Below, piece after piece: positions 18,302-28,272 of a stretch of 64,000 nucleotides of DNA; position 1 is the stretch's first letter; the number at the start of each line of letters is the position of its first letter. The DNA lies in contig CAZJYX010000019.1 in NCBI GenBank assembly GCA_964550375.1, positions 1 through 64,000 of the forward strand, written 5' to 3'. A program made the position numbers and the translations under genes. The notes beneath the pieces were generated by a model. The model was not told where the DNA came from. It saw nothing but the letters and a program-made list of their open reading frames with translations, and did no database searches. This DNA comes from JAAYXS01 sp964550375. Its GTDB lineage: Bacteria > Planctomycetota > Phycisphaerae > UBA1845 > Fen-1342.

Positions 18302-19951
18302 ATGTCGGCCCAGCGCAGCATCGTAACGTCCGCCAAGCTCATCGCGGTCTGTACGCTGCTGTCGCGCATCACGGGGCTGGTGCGCGAGATGTTGCTCGCG
18401 CAGGCATTTGGCATCCAGTGGATCCAGGACGCCTTCTGCTACGCCTTCCAGATACCGAATCTATTTCGTCGTCTGCTCGGCGAAGGCGCCATGGCCGCCG
18501 TGTTCGTTCCCACTTTCACGCGCACGCTTGAACAGGAGGGGCCGGCCCAGGCGTGGCGACTGCTGGCCCGCACGCTGGCGCTGCTCTGCGTGGCCCTGGT
18601 GGTGGTCGTCGTTACGCTCGAGCTGGTGGTGCTGGCCATCTGGCTACTCATGCCAGCCGAGGGCGCCGCCGGCGCTGGGCGTCAACTGATCCTGGCCCTG
18701 ACCGCGCTGATGCTGCCGTTCATGCTCACGATCTGCGTGGTGGCGCTGCTGTCGGCCATCCTCAACTGTGTGGGCAGCTTCGTTCCAGCGGCCCTCGCGC
18801 CGGTGCTGCTGAATATCGCGATGATTGCCGCGGTCGGCGGCATCGGGCCGGCACTCTACCCCGGGGACCCGGGCACACAGGTCTACGTGGTGGCCGTGGC
18901 CGTCGTGGCGGCGGGCGTGCTCCAAGTGCTCTTCCTGGTTCCCGTGCTGCGCGCCAACGGCGTGCAGCTTGGCTGGCGCTTCGAGCCGCGCGATCCGGCC
19001 GTGAAGCGCATGCTGCGTTTGCTGGTGCCTGTCGCGCTGGGGCAGGGGGTGCTGGCGTTCGGCGTGTTTCTGGACGCGCAGATCTGTGTGCTGCTCACGC
19101 ACGAGCGGGGCGGCGTCATGACGGCCGGCTTCCTGGGCTGGACCTACGTCCGTCCGCTCGAAGAAGGGGCGCTCGCGACGATCACCTACGCGCAGCGTCT
19201 CTATCAGTTTCCGTTGGGCGTTCTGGTTATCTCCTTGGCGACGGCCGCGATGCCCGCCTTCAGCCGCCTCGCCGCCCGGCAGGAGTGGCCCGGCTGGGCC
19301 GCGGAGGTGCGCCAGTCGCTGCGCTTGGCGGTTTTTGAGGGCATCCTGACCGGCACGATGATGATCGCATTGGGTGGCCCGATCGTCCGCCTGCTATTCG
19401 AGTACCGTCAGTTCACGCCCGAGGCCACCGACCGCGTCAGCTTCGTACTCATCTTCTACGGCCTGGCCATGTGGGCCTACTGCGCCCAGCATATCCTGCT
19501 GCGCGGCTTCTACAGCCTGGGTGACGTGCGCACGCCGCTGTGGATCAGCGTTGCCGTCCTTCCGCTCAACGTCGCGCTCACGCTCGCGCTGATATGGTTC
19601 GACAGCATTCGCGAGGCGGCGTTTGCAATCAGTTCGGTAGTCACGTCCGGCCTGGCCGTCGTCGTGGGCGCCGTCGTGCTACAGCGGCGTGTTCATACGC
19701 GTCTGCTCGATTCGGCCATGGCTTCGGCTCTGGCTCGGATGCTTCTGGCGGCGGGTGCAGGAGGCGGTGCTGCCTGGCTGGCCGCTCCGCTGGTTCAGGG
19801 TCTGCTGGCGGGTCGCATCACGGCGCGGGCGTTCGAAGCTCTGGGACCGTTGGCCGTGGGCACGGCGGCCTTCCTGATAGTGGCCTGGCTGCTGCGTCTT
19901 CCCGAAGTCGGCCTGCTGGTGGCGCAGCGCCGACCGCGCAATGCGCGCTAA
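18302..19951 (+). CDS. murJ: Lipid II flippase
   Basis: A 549-residue polytopic membrane protein of the MurJ/MviN group, which moves the peptidoglycan precursor lipid II across the inner membrane. About fourteen hydrophobic helices are visible. The N-terminal family pattern is present: a short basic start, then LSRITGLVREMLLAQAFG, then the FRRLLGEGAM motif with the charged residues that line the cavity. Length is typical. I chose the ATG at 18302 because the family begins just before the first helix; the GTG at 18254 adds 16 residues without support. The genes on either side are unrelated in function. Confidence 0.93.
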   Translation: MSAQRSIVTSAKLIAVCTLLSRITGLVREMLLAQAFGIQWIQDAFCYAFQIPNLFRRLLGEGAMAAVFVPTFTRTLEQEGPAQAWRLLARTLALLCVALVVVVVTLELVVLAIWLLMPAEGAAGAGRQLILALTALMLPFMLTICVVALLSAILNCVGSFVPAALAPVLLNIAMIAAVGGIGPALYPGDPGTQVYVVAVAVVAAGVLQVLFLVPVLRANGVQLGWRFEPRDPAVKRMLRLLVPVALGQGVLAFGVFLDAQICVLLTHERGGVMTAGFLGWTYVRPLEEGALATITYAQRLYQFPLGVLVISLATAAMPAFSRLAARQEWPGWAAEVRQSLRLAVFEGILTGTMMIALGGPIVRLLFEYRQFTPEATDRVSFVLIFYGLAMWAYCAQHILLRGFYSLGDVRTPLWISVAVLPLNVALTLALIWFDSIREAAFAISSVVTSGLAVVVGAVVLQRRVHTRLLDSAMASALARMLLAAGAGGGAAWLAAPLVQGLLAGRITARAFEALGPLAVGTAAFLIVAWLLRLPEVGLLVAQRRPRNAR

Positions 19952-20004
19952 GACAACGGCCAGGCCGAGTGCCGGCCCCGTGAACAAGCGGATGATGCCG
20001 CGCG

Positions 20005-20400
20005 TCAGCGCCCGAGTGATCTGATGCGGTGCGATGAGTCCGTGATGGCGGTCACCCGCAGGCCGAAGTTCTCTCCGACCTTCACGCAGTTGCCGTGCCC
20101 GACCAACCGGTTGTTGATCAGCAGGTTGAGGGGCTCTTCCACCGACTTCTCGAACTCCAGGATTGCCCCCGGCGCGAAGCTCCGGATCTTCGACACCGCC
20201 ATGGGGCGGCGCGCCAACTGCACGATGACGGGAACGCGGATTCTGAGTAACCGGCGAATCTTCGGGTCGGCGGAAACAGGCAGGCCCGGTTCATTTCTGG
20301 GTGGTGGCGGCGGCGTCGCTTCGGCGGCGATGCCGGTCGCCTCGACCAGGTCGTCAGCCTGAGACAATAGCGCGTTGATTTCGTCTTGATCGATGAGCAT
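20005..20400 (-). CDS. FliN-like SpoA-domain protein
   Basis: A 131-residue protein that starts LIDQDEINALLSQ, like the N-terminus of FliM/FliN. After a proline-rich linker it carries one SpoA (surface presentation) domain at about 55-128, with the pattern RIRVPVIVQLARRPM, a GAILEFEK turn and the GENFGLRVT ending typical of FliN. FliN is part of the flagellar C-ring switch and of type III secretion sorting platforms. No other flagellar or type III gene is in the window, so this could be an isolated switch component. The ATG at 20400 fits the family start; an ATG at 20427 adds nine residues. Confidence 0.82.
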   Translation of the reverse strand: MLIDQDEINALLSQADDLVEATGIAAEATPPPPPRNEPGLPVSADPKIRRLLRIRVPVIVQLARRPMAVSKIRSFAPGAILEFEKSVEEPLNLLINNRLVGHGNCVKVGENFGLRVTAITDSSHRIRSLGR

Positions 20401-20494
20401 AGCGCAGCTCGTCCGGGCGGCCACCATCTGGCCAGTGACACTTGGCCGGATATTCCATCGGTTGAAGCGGTCGGCCGCTGAACGGGTCGGCCGG

Positions 20495-22393
20495 TCAGCA
20501 GCCGCGCGGCTGCCATTGGGTCCGCCAAAGCTCGAGCATCAGCAGGGCCCAGAGCTGGTGTTCGTGGTTGGCATGGCCCGATAAATGTGCCTCGATGAAA
20601 CTCTCCAGCCAATCACGCCGCAGCATTTGCCCGCTCAGCGACTCCGCATCCAGCAGCCGCTCCCGCAGCAGGCCGCGCAGCTCACGCCGAAACCACTCGC
20701 CCACCGGGACGCCGAAGCCCATCTTCGGGCGGTGCATGATCTCCCGTGGGAGGAGGTCGGCGGCCCAGTCCTTGAGAATGCGTTTGCCCCCGCCCGGCCC
20801 CAGCCGCCAATCCAGCGGCAGCGACAGCGCGAACTCGACCAGGTCGTGATCGAGGAACGGGCTGCGGCATTCGAGTCCCGTTGCCATCGAGGCGATGTCC
20901 AGCTTGGTCAGCAGATCGTAGGGGAGGTAGGTTGCGAAATCGGTTCGCACGGCGCGGTCTGCGGGCCGACCAGGCATGTCGCCGTATAGTCCGTCAAACC
21001 GGCGTATTGGTTCGGCGAAGTCGATTTTTTCGGTGAACTCCATCCTATAACCTGCGGCCAGCATGTCCGGCGCGAAGATGTGGATCCAGGCGGCGTAGCG
21101 CCGAGCCGGGTCCTGGCCAAGCGCGGTCAGGAAGCGGTACGCCCGGCGACTGGGGGACTTGGCCCGACCGTGGGGCAGGAAGTGCGCGAGTTGGGCGATG
21201 GCGCGCCGCCCGAACGCCGGCAGCCAGTCCAGGCGTCCGGCCAGCTCCGCCGCCCGGTAGCGGTCGTAGCCGGCGAAGCACTCGTCGCCGGCGTCGCCCG
21301 TCAGCGCGACGGTCACCGACTGACGTGCCCAGCGGGCCAGGTACATGGTCGGTATGGCTGACGAGTCGGCGAAGGGCTCGTCGTAGTGCCAGGCCAGGTC
21401 GTTGAGCAGCGCACGGGCCTCCACCGTGACGCTGCGCTCGTAATGCTCGGTGCGGAAGTGTCTTGCGACCAGGCGCGCATAGGCCGTCTCGTCATAGCGC
21501 GCATCGGAGAAGCCGATCGAGAACGTCCGTAGCGGGCTTACGCCGAGCTTGCGCATCAGCCCGACGATGATGGATGAATCCACGCCGCCGGAAAGGAACG
21601 CCCCCAACGGTACGTCCGCGATCAGCCGCTTGCGGACGGCGGCGGTCAGCAAGTCGCCCAATCGAGACTTGGCGTCCGCGTATGTTCCATCAAAGGGCGC
21701 TGGCAATGGTATGCGCCAGTAGGCAGCCGGTTGGCCCACGGTGCCGCCATCGGCCTCGACGCAGAGATAGGTGCCGGGCGGCAGCTTGTGGAAGCCGCGG
21801 AAGATCGAATGCGGGGCCGGGACGTATTGGAAGAGCAGGTAGCGGTGCAGGGATTGCGGGTCGATCTCGCGCGGCACGTCCCGCAGCGCGAGGATCGCCT
21901 TGGCCTCGCTGGCGAAGTACAGCCGCTCGTTGAAGAGTGCGTAGGTCAGCGGCTTCTTGCCCAGCCGGTCGCGTGCCAGCACCAGCCGGCCGGCCGACTG
22001 GTCCCAAATGGCGATGGCGAACATCCCCGCCAAGTGCGCGAAGCACTCGATGCCGTGCTCCTCGTAGGCATGCACGATGACCTCGGCGTCGCTGCCGGTC
22101 GCGAAGCGATGGCCGCGCTGCTCGAGAGTTTGCCGCAGCTCGCGGAAGTTGTAGATTTCGCCGTTGCACACGGCCCAGATGGTGCCGTCCTCGTTGCACA
22201 GCGGCTGGTGTCCGCCGGCGATGTCGATGATGGACAGGCGGCGAAAGCCGAAGCCGCAGCGTCCTTGGGGGTCGAGTTGGAGGCCCTCGTCATCCGGGCC
22301 GCGGTGCGTCAACTGGTTTGCCATGACGCGCAAGTGGTCGGCGGCGATATCAACAGCGGGTGACAGGCGCACGATGCCGGCGATTCCACACAT
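20495..22393 (-). CDS. asnB: Asparagine synthase, glutamine-hydrolysing
   Basis: A 632-residue enzyme converting aspartate, glutamine and ATP to asparagine. Residue Cys2 (MCGIAGI) is the nucleophile of the N-terminal class II glutamine amidotransferase domain, which also shows RGPDDEG and the CNGEIYN motif. The C-terminal synthetase domain carries the PP-loop SGGVDSS for ATP and later the GDAGDECFAGYDRY motif. Length and order match the AsnB type found in exopolysaccharide or general asparagine synthesis clusters. The neighbour mutM lies 34 bases upstream on the same strand; the two are functionally unrelated. Confidence 0.95.
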   Translation of the reverse strand: MCGIAGIVRLSPAVDIAADHLRVMANQLTHRGPDDEGLQLDPQGRCGFGFRRLSIIDIAGGHQPLCNEDGTIWAVCNGEIYNFRELRQTLEQRGHRFATGSDAEVIVHAYEEHGIECFAHLAGMFAIAIWDQSAGRLVLARDRLGKKPLTYALFNERLYFASEAKAILALRDVPREIDPQSLHRYLLFQYVPAPHSIFRGFHKLPPGTYLCVEADGGTVGQPAAYWRIPLPAPFDGTYADAKSRLGDLLTAAVRKRLIADVPLGAFLSGGVDSSIIVGLMRKLGVSPLRTFSIGFSDARYDETAYARLVARHFRTEHYERSVTVEARALLNDLAWHYDEPFADSSAIPTMYLARWARQSVTVALTGDAGDECFAGYDRYRAAELAGRLDWLPAFGRRAIAQLAHFLPHGRAKSPSRRAYRFLTALGQDPARRYAAWIHIFAPDMLAAGYRMEFTEKIDFAEPIRRFDGLYGDMPGRPADRAVRTDFATYLPYDLLTKLDIASMATGLECRSPFLDHDLVEFALSLPLDWRLGPGGGKRILKDWAADLLPREIMHRPKMGFGVPVGEWFRRELRGLLRERLLDAESLSGQMLRRDWLESFIEAHLSGHANHEHQLWALLMLELWRTQWQPRGC

Positions 22394-22427
22394 GGGTGGT
22401 CAGGATATCCGCCGGCCGCCGGCGCGG

Positions 22428-23258
22428 CTATCGGCCGCGCTTGGGTCGTGGGGCCCCGTTTGCTGGTTGGCAGCGTGGGCAGATGTGCGTGCCGCGCTGT
22501 CCGACGCGGAGGTACTCGATCGGCGTGTGGCAGACCGGGCAGGGCTGGCCGGTGCGGCCGTAGACGCGCAGGCGGGTCTGCATGCCGCCGCTGGGGTAGA
22601 CCCAGTCGAAGGTTGTGCCGTGGTGGCGAATCGCCTCGCGCAGCAGGGCGCGAATGTGCTCGTGCAAGGAGGCCGTCTGGGCGGCGCTGAGGTGGTCGCT
22701 GCGCGTGAGTGGATGCAGGCGGGCCCGGAAGAGGGCCTCGTCGACGTAGATGTTCCCCAGGCCGGCCACGACCGACTGGTCCAGCAGCAGTGGCTTGAGT
22801 TGGCGTGTCCGCCGGCGCAGCAAAGTGTCGAACGCGTCGGCGGTGAACTCACGCGCTAGCGGCTCAATCCCCAGTCCGGCCGTCGTGGCGGCCAGGTCGC
22901 GCGTGTATACGACCCGGCCGAACTTGCGGGCGTCGCTGAACAGGAGCCGCTGGCCGCCGTCGAACTCCCAGAGCGTGCGGACGTGCGCCGGCTCTTTCTC
23001 GTGGTCGGCCGCCCATTCCAGCCGGCCGCTCATACGCAGGTGTATGAGCAGGTGAGCGCCGTCGTCGAGTGCCAGGACGATGTACTTGCCGCGCCGGCTT
23101 ACCCGGGCGACCGTGCGTCCGACGACGCCGCGCCGCACTGCCGGCGCGCTCGGGACGGCGTGGCGCTGCCAGCGCGTGCGGAAGGCGATGATACGCCGGC
23201 CTTCCAGCAGTGGGCGGAAGCGGCGTACGGTAGTCTCGACTTCGGGCAGCTCGGGCAT
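22428..23258 (-). CDS. mutM: Formamidopyrimidine-DNA glycosylase
   Basis: A 276-residue DNA repair glycosylase that removes oxidised purines such as 8-oxoguanine and cleaves the abasic site. The N-terminus PELPEVETTVRR gives the catalytic Pro2 and Glu3 after removal of the methionine. The HLRMSGRLEW segment carries the strand-separating methionine region. The helix-two-turn-helix has the conserved GLGNIYVDEALFRA. The C-terminal zinc finger has four cysteines, CPVC and CPRC, separated by about 16 residues. Length is normal. Confidence 0.95.
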   Translation of the reverse strand: MPELPEVETTVRRFRPLLEGRRIIAFRTRWQRHAVPSAPAVRRGVVGRTVARVSRRGKYIVLALDDGAHLLIHLRMSGRLEWAADHEKEPAHVRTLWEFDGGQRLLFSDARKFGRVVYTRDLAATTAGLGIEPLAREFTADAFDTLLRRRTRQLKPLLLDQSVVAGLGNIYVDEALFRARLHPLTRSDHLSAAQTASLHEHIRALLREAIRHHGTTFDWVYPSGGMQTRLRVYGRTGQPCPVCHTPIEYLRVGQRGTHICPRCQPANGAPRPKRGR

Positions 23259-23333
23259 ATTGGGGATTGTAGCGGCGCCGGCGCGCGTCTGTCGCCGGGG
23301 GTGGGTTGAGGCTGCCGGTGGGCGAGCGCAGTG

Positions 23334-24431
23334 CTACCAGGACTGGCCGCTGGCGTTGAGGTTGGCGGGATCGTGGGCGTAGGCGCGGGCCGTATCGACG
23401 GTGATCCGGGATTCGCGAACGAGTCGGCGCAGGTCGTCGTCGAGGGCCAGCATGCCGCCGCGTACGCCGGTCTGGATGGCCGAATCGAGCTTCTCGAAGC
23501 GTCCGCTGCGAATGGTGACCTGCACGGGCTGGGTAACGTGCAGCACTTCCATGGCCAGCACGCGGCGCTGGCCGTCGTCCGCGGGCGTCAGCAGCTTCTG
23601 GCTAACCACGGAGCGGAGGCTCATGGCCAGTTGCGTACGGATGTCGTCCTGAGAATCCTGCGGGAAGAGATCGACCAGGCGCGTCAGGGCGCCCTTGGCG
23701 TCGCGCGTATGCATCGTGGCCAGGATCAAGTGGCCGGTCTCGGCCGCACTGATGGCCATCTGGGCGGTCTCGCGATCGCGGATCTCGCCCACCAGGATGA
23801 CGTCGGGATCCTGGCGCAGGCCGTATTTCAGGCCGTCGGCGAATGAGTCGACGTCGCGTCCGACCTCGCGTTGGGTGACGACGGTGCTTTCGCGCGGCTC
23901 GTGGATGTACTCGATCGGCTCCTCGATAGTGAGTATGTGGGCGTTGCGGGTTTCGCGGATGAGGTTCACCAGGGCCGCGAGGCTCGAGGACTTGCCCGAG
24001 CCGGTCTCACCGGTAATCAGCACCAGTCCGTTCTTGTAGCCGGCCAGGCGCTCAGCCAGCTCGACCGAGAACCCCAGCCACTTGAGCGTCGGAATCTCGT
24101 TGGGGATGAGGCGCAAGCACATGCACCACTGGTCGCGGGCCAGGTAGACATTGGCGCGAAATCGCAGGCGCCGCTCGCTGTGCTCAAACGATAGCGAGCA
24201 GTCCGCGTTCTTACGCTCTTCAAACTGCTCAAAAACCGCGGGCGGGAGGATCGTGGCGGCCAGTTGCTGGACGTCCGGCGAGCGCAACACGTCGTGCTCC
24301 ACGGGCTCAAGCTGTCCGTGAACGCGGATCATCGGCCGGTGGCCGGCGACGAGGTGTACATCCGATGCGTCACGGTCCGCAGCGATGCACAGCACGTCAC
24401 GCAGAAGCGGGTGCGGGCAGCTCTGCGGCAT
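23334..24431 (-). CDS. pilT: PilT-like type IV pilus retraction ATPase
   Basis: A 365-residue secretion ATPase of the GspE/PilT family. Walker A is GETGSGKSS. The acidic EEPIEYIHEP box follows, then the Walker B region DPDVILVGEIRDRET and the His box TGHLILATMHT. The N-terminal domain (CIAADRDASDVHLVAGHRPM) is the PilT-type. These enzymes power pilus retraction and twitching motility. I chose the ATG at 24431 because GGAGGA lies six bases upstream and the length then matches PilT; an ATG at 24512 would add 27 residues. No other pilus gene is in the window. Confidence 0.92.
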   Translation of the reverse strand: MPQSCPHPLLRDVLCIAADRDASDVHLVAGHRPMIRVHGQLEPVEHDVLRSPDVQQLAATILPPAVFEQFEERKNADCSLSFEHSERRLRFRANVYLARDQWCMCLRLIPNEIPTLKWLGFSVELAERLAGYKNGLVLITGETGSGKSSSLAALVNLIRETRNAHILTIEEPIEYIHEPRESTVVTQREVGRDVDSFADGLKYGLRQDPDVILVGEIRDRETAQMAISAAETGHLILATMHTRDAKGALTRLVDLFPQDSQDDIRTQLAMSLRSVVSQKLLTPADDGQRRVLAMEVLHVTQPVQVTIRSGRFEKLDSAIQTGVRGGMLALDDDLRRLVRESRITVDTARAYAHDPANLNASGQSW

Positions 24432-24715
24432 GGTGTCCTCCGGGCCGGCGCAACGTCCGGGTAACCTCAGTCTTTCGGCAAGCGTTTCAGCGCCGACCTG
24501 CTCGCGGATCATTGTAACTCTCTGTTATCAGGCAACATAGGGCGCGCCGCCGCCGGCAGCTTGCCGGCGCGGCGCTAGCCGTAGTCAGACCTTGTACCGC
24601 CGACGGAGCGTGCGGATGCAGGGCGGCCCGGTGGTAGTATCGGCCGGCCGCCGGTCAGGCTGCACGGCGCCGCGTGCCGGCCGGTTCGATGCGGTTGTGC
24701 CGGAGAATGCGGTTG

Positions 24716-26365
24716 TTACGTGTGTGCCGGCATGGGGTGGAGTTGGATGGCCAGTAATGTCAGGTCGTCATCGCGCTGGCCGCCGGCTACGTGCGCGTGC
24801 TCGACCCGCAGTACGGATTCCAGCACTTTCTGGGCCGTTGGCTGCGCGACGTCCGCCAGCGCCTGCTTTATCGGCTCCACCCCAAGCAGTGTGCCATCCG
24901 GGCTGGGCGATTCGCTGAGACCGTCAGTGAAGAACAGCACCACGCCCCCATGCACGGTGGGCAGGATTTCCTGGACGGTGAACGACTCGTCCGGGTCGAT
25001 TCCGAGCGGGAGGGAGTTAAGCTTCTCGCCGGCCGTCCAATCCCCGGCGCGCAACGCCAGCGGCCCCGGATGCCCCGCGCTGATGAACTCGATGATGCCC
25101 GCGGTTACGTCCACCTTGCCGAGAATCGCCGTGATGAAGACGCCCGAAGGCGTGTTGCGGTAGACCAACTGGTTGACGCGCCGGGCTACGTGCGGCAGGG
25201 ACGCATTCGTCGTCAGCGCGCCATAGACGGCGGCCTGGAAATTGGCCATGACGAGCGCTGCTCCCAAGCCGTGACCGGTCACGTCGGCAATCACGAAGCC
25301 GACGTGATTGTCGCCCAGGTCGATGTAGTCGAAGCAGTCGCCCCCGATGGCCGAACAGGGCCGGTTGTAGCCCGCGATTTCCAGGTGCTGCGTCTTCAGC
25401 GGTGCGGCCGGCAGGAAGTCCTGCTGAATCTTCCGGGCGGCCGCCAGCTCGGCTTCCATGCGTTGCAGGCGCACGTAATCCCGCAGTAGCCGGAGATGGG
25501 CCAGGCCCACGCCGACCTGCTGGGCAATGGCGGCGAGGAAATCGACATCTTCGGCGGTGTAGGTTGCGGCGCGCGTCACGCGATCGCCGTAGATCACGCC
25601 GAGAATCTCGTCGCGGTGGATGATCGGCACGCAGAGCGCCGAACAGATGGGGAAACGCACGAGGCTTTCGGTCAGCCGGCCGTCCAGGTCGGCGGCCGGG
25701 TTGTTGACGATGGCCCGCTCGCCGTGGACGAGGGCGCGATTGATGAGGGTGCGGCTGACCTTGAAGACGCCGTTCTCGTCGCGCTCGACGTTGCGCGTGA
25801 TCGGCATCTCCACCTCGCCGCGCGGGGCCTTGAGCACGATCAGGCCGCGCTCGAAATGCAGGGCCTCGCAGCAGGCGTCCAGGGCCTGCTCGAGCATCTG
25901 GCGGCGCTCGAAGGCGCCGCCCAGGCGATCCGCCAGGCTCATGAGCAAAGACAGCCGCTGTTGGTTCAGGTCGAGGCCGCGGCTGGAGGGGAAGAAACGC
26001 GTGTTGCCGGTAGCGTCCGGCTGGTCAGCCGTGAAGGCGACCGCGGCCGGTGGCTGTGCCCGGATGCTGGTAGATCCGGTGATTGTTATCTCGTGCTCGC
26101 CGATGCGGATGGTCCGGCGGGCGGGGTGTGAAGTGTTGCGGAAGGGCTCGCCGTCGTCGACGCGCGTGCCGTTCTTCGAGTTCATATCGGTGACGAACAC
26201 GCGGCCGCTTTCGTCGAGCCAGATGCGGGCATGCTCGCGCGAGACCTCGGCATCGCGGCGCAACACGACGTCACAGGTCTCCGCGCGGCCCAGGATGAGT
26301 GGGCGGCTCGATAGCTCGACGACGGCGCTGCGTCCGTCGAGCGCATGGATGATCAGGGCCGGCAT
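24716..26365 (-). CDS. FHA-GAF-SpoIIE phosphatase
   Basis: A 549-residue signalling protein with three domains. Residues 1-90 are an FHA domain, binding phosphothreonine peptides: LILGRAETCDV, SREHARI and NSKNGTRVDD. Residues about 135-300 are a GAF domain ending in the YTAEDVDFLAAIAQQVG stretch. A linking coiled coil (ARKIQQDFLPAAP) follows. Residues about 340-545 form a SpoIIE-type PP2C phosphatase with GGDCFD, ADVTGHGLGA, ISAGHPGP, FTDGLSE and DDDLTLL metal motifs. It would link kinase output and a small-molecule signal to partner-switching dephosphorylation. I chose the ATG at 26365 because the FHA domain starts there; upstream residues are low complexity. Confidence 0.9.
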   Translation of the reverse strand: MPALIIHALDGRSAVVELSSRPLILGRAETCDVVLRRDAEVSREHARIWLDESGRVFVTDMNSKNGTRVDDGEPFRNTSHPARRTIRIGEHEITITGSTSIRAQPPAAVAFTADQPDATGNTRFFPSSRGLDLNQQRLSLLMSLADRLGGAFERRQMLEQALDACCEALHFERGLIVLKAPRGEVEMPITRNVERDENGVFKVSRTLINRALVHGERAIVNNPAADLDGRLTESLVRFPICSALCVPIIHRDEILGVIYGDRVTRAATYTAEDVDFLAAIAQQVGVGLAHLRLLRDYVRLQRMEAELAAARKIQQDFLPAAPLKTQHLEIAGYNRPCSAIGGDCFDYIDLGDNHVGFVIADVTGHGLGAALVMANFQAAVYGALTTNASLPHVARRVNQLVYRNTPSGVFITAILGKVDVTAGIIEFISAGHPGPLALRAGDWTAGEKLNSLPLGIDPDESFTVQEILPTVHGGVVLFFTDGLSESPSPDGTLLGVEPIKQALADVAQPTAQKVLESVLRVEHAHVAGGQRDDDLTLLAIQLHPMPAHT

Positions 26366-26569
26366 GGCGTTACCACAGGGCGTGGCTAACGGGCCCGGGC
26401 GCCGATGCCCGCCACCGGCTCGCCGCGCGCCCGCCGCCACGACCAAGTATATTGTCGGCGACAGAGGACGGGTAGGGGCGGGGGCGCTGCTTCGCGCGGT
26501 GCAGACTCGGCGCATAAAAGAAGGCGGTGACATCACTGCCACCGCCGGGACGTGGCGAGATTGCGCCCG

Positions 26570-28021
26570 CTATTGGGGCTGATGTTCGCCGCGCGCCAGC
26601 TCGCGTTCCAGTTCAGCGAGCACGCTCTTGAGCGGCAACTCCCGCAATCCCGCCGACGTCCGCCAGGTGACCGCGCCACACCGGTCGAGCGTTTGCTCGA
26701 CGCGCCGCACCGCCATTAAAACCGTCGAGTGGTTCTTGTTGCCCAGGAGGCGACCGATTTCCGGAAAGCTGAGCGACGTGTGCTTGCGGATCAGGTACAT
26801 CGCCAGGGCCCGCGCCAGGCTGAGCGTACGGTCGCGCCCGCGTGAATTGATCGCCTCACGCGTGACGGAGAAGTGCGCCGCGACCGTGCGCACGATGTCC
26901 CGGGCCTCCGGTTGCCGGGCCGCGAGGTCCGCATAGTCCGCGGCCGTCAGCTCCGCCAGTTCCAGATTGATGGTCTGCTTCATTAAAGAGGCCAGCGCCA
27001 CCAGCTTGTACAGTGCGCCCTCCAACTCGCGCACGTTCCGCGTGATGCGGCGCGCCAGATGATCGACGACTTCGTCGGGCAGGTCGGCGCGCATGGCGGC
27101 GGCGCGCCGGCGGAGAATCTCCCGCCGGGTGACGAAGTCGGGCGGCTCGATCTCGACCACCATGCCCGAGACCAGCCGGCTGATGAGCGGCTCGGAAAGG
27201 GTGGCAATCGCGCGCGGGTGACGGTCGGACGTCAGCACGATGGCCTTGCCGCAGGCGTCGATGGCGTTGAAAGTGTGGAGGAACTCTTCCTGGGTGGCCT
27301 TCTTGCCCGCCAGGAAGTGAATGTCGTCTATCGCCAGCAGATCGACCTTCCGGAAGCGCGCCCGGAACGAATCGACGCGCCCGGCCTTGAGGGCATACAC
27401 GAACTCGTTGGTGAATTCCTCGCCGGAGACGTAGCGCCATTCGAGCAAGGTGTGCTGACGCCGCACGGCGTTACAAAGACCCTGGATGAGGTGCGTCTTG
27501 CCGAGCCCGGAGCCGCCGTGCAGGACGAGCAGACGAAAGGCCTCGCCCGGTTTGCGCACGATGCAGTTGGCGGCGGAGTAGGCCATCTGGTTGCCCGGGC
27601 CCACGACAAACGTATCCAGCTCTCCGCGCAGGATTCCGTTTACCTGCGCGGGCCGGCGCGCCGGCGGCGGCGCACGGTGGGTTGGGGCGCTCGGACCGTC
27701 GTCAGCGCTGCCGCCGGCCGGCGGCGCCTGCGGAGCGCCGTCCGCGGCAACATGGACGTCCACACGCGGCTCCTTTCCAATTACCTCGCGCGTTGCCTCA
27801 ACCAGATGAGCCATGAAGTTCGACGAGATCCAAGTGCTGACCAGGGGGTTCTGGACCGTTACTTGCAGTCGATCACCGTTGAGGTTGAAGCGCGTTGCTT
27901 CGCCGAACCAGGTACGAAAGTGGTTCTGCCCGATCCTGCCCGCGACGCGCTCGCGAATATTGCAGACCTTCTGCGCACCAGTACTATCCACCGAAAGCCT
28001 CAGCGCTGGGCTCTGCGGCAA
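26570..28021 (-). CDS. dnaA: Chromosomal replication initiator DnaA
   Basis: A 483-residue initiator. Domain I ends in FRTWFGE and WISSNF patterns. Domain II (about 95-130) is a Pro/Ala linker. Domain III is AAA+ with Walker A GGSGLGKTHL at 169-178 and Walker B DLLAIDDIHFLAG. Domain IV has the DNA-binding signature, including LGNKNHSTVLMAVRRVE. The start is uncertain: the frame begins with TTG at 28021, while GTG at 27991 has TGAGG upstream and would give 473 residues. The usual neighbours dnaN, recF and gyrB are absent. A possible DnaA box lies 193 bases upstream. Confidence 0.95.
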   Translation of the reverse strand: MPQSPALRLSVDSTGAQKVCNIRERVAGRIGQNHFRTWFGEATRFNLNGDRLQVTVQNPLVSTWISSNFMAHLVEATREVIGKEPRVDVHVAADGAPQAPPAGGSADDGPSAPTHRAPPPARRPAQVNGILRGELDTFVVGPGNQMAYSAANCIVRKPGEAFRLLVLHGGSGLGKTHLIQGLCNAVRRQHTLLEWRYVSGEEFTNEFVYALKAGRVDSFRARFRKVDLLAIDDIHFLAGKKATQEEFLHTFNAIDACGKAIVLTSDRHPRAIATLSEPLISRLVSGMVVEIEPPDFVTRREILRRRAAAMRADLPDEVVDHLARRITRNVRELEGALYKLVALASLMKQTINLELAELTAADYADLAARQPEARDIVRTVAAHFSVTREAINSRGRDRTLSLARALAMYLIRKHTSLSFPEIGRLLGNKNHSTVLMAVRRVEQTLDRCGAVTWRTSAGLRELPLKSVLAELERELARGEHQPQ

Positions 28022-28213
28022 GAGCCAGTGAAAATGTCATTTCAGATGAGCTTAAGAACGCCGAATCCTGAGTCCGGTTTCCACCATGTGCCGCGAATCC
28101 TACCAGCGCGGCGCACTCTTCGCAATGAGGATTCGTCGGCAAAAACAGTGACAAACGCGCAACCCTCAGCCGCATCAAACATTGATGAAGAAAAAAAAAG
28201 TGCAGTGCACGGG

Positions 28214-28222
28214 TTGTCCACA
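28214..28222 (+). promoter_or_regulatory. Possible DnaA box upstream of dnaA
   Basis: TTGTCCACA differs by one base from the consensus TTATCCACA. It lies in the 251-bp gap 28022-28272 between dnaA and the next gene, beside a run of nine A residues. Only one convincing box was found, so this is weak evidence for an origin; it could instead serve dnaA autoregulation. Confidence 0.35.
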
Positions 28223-28272
28223 GGCTATGCGCAGCCGCCCGCGCTTGCGCCGCGCGCGCACCCGCCCCGCGC

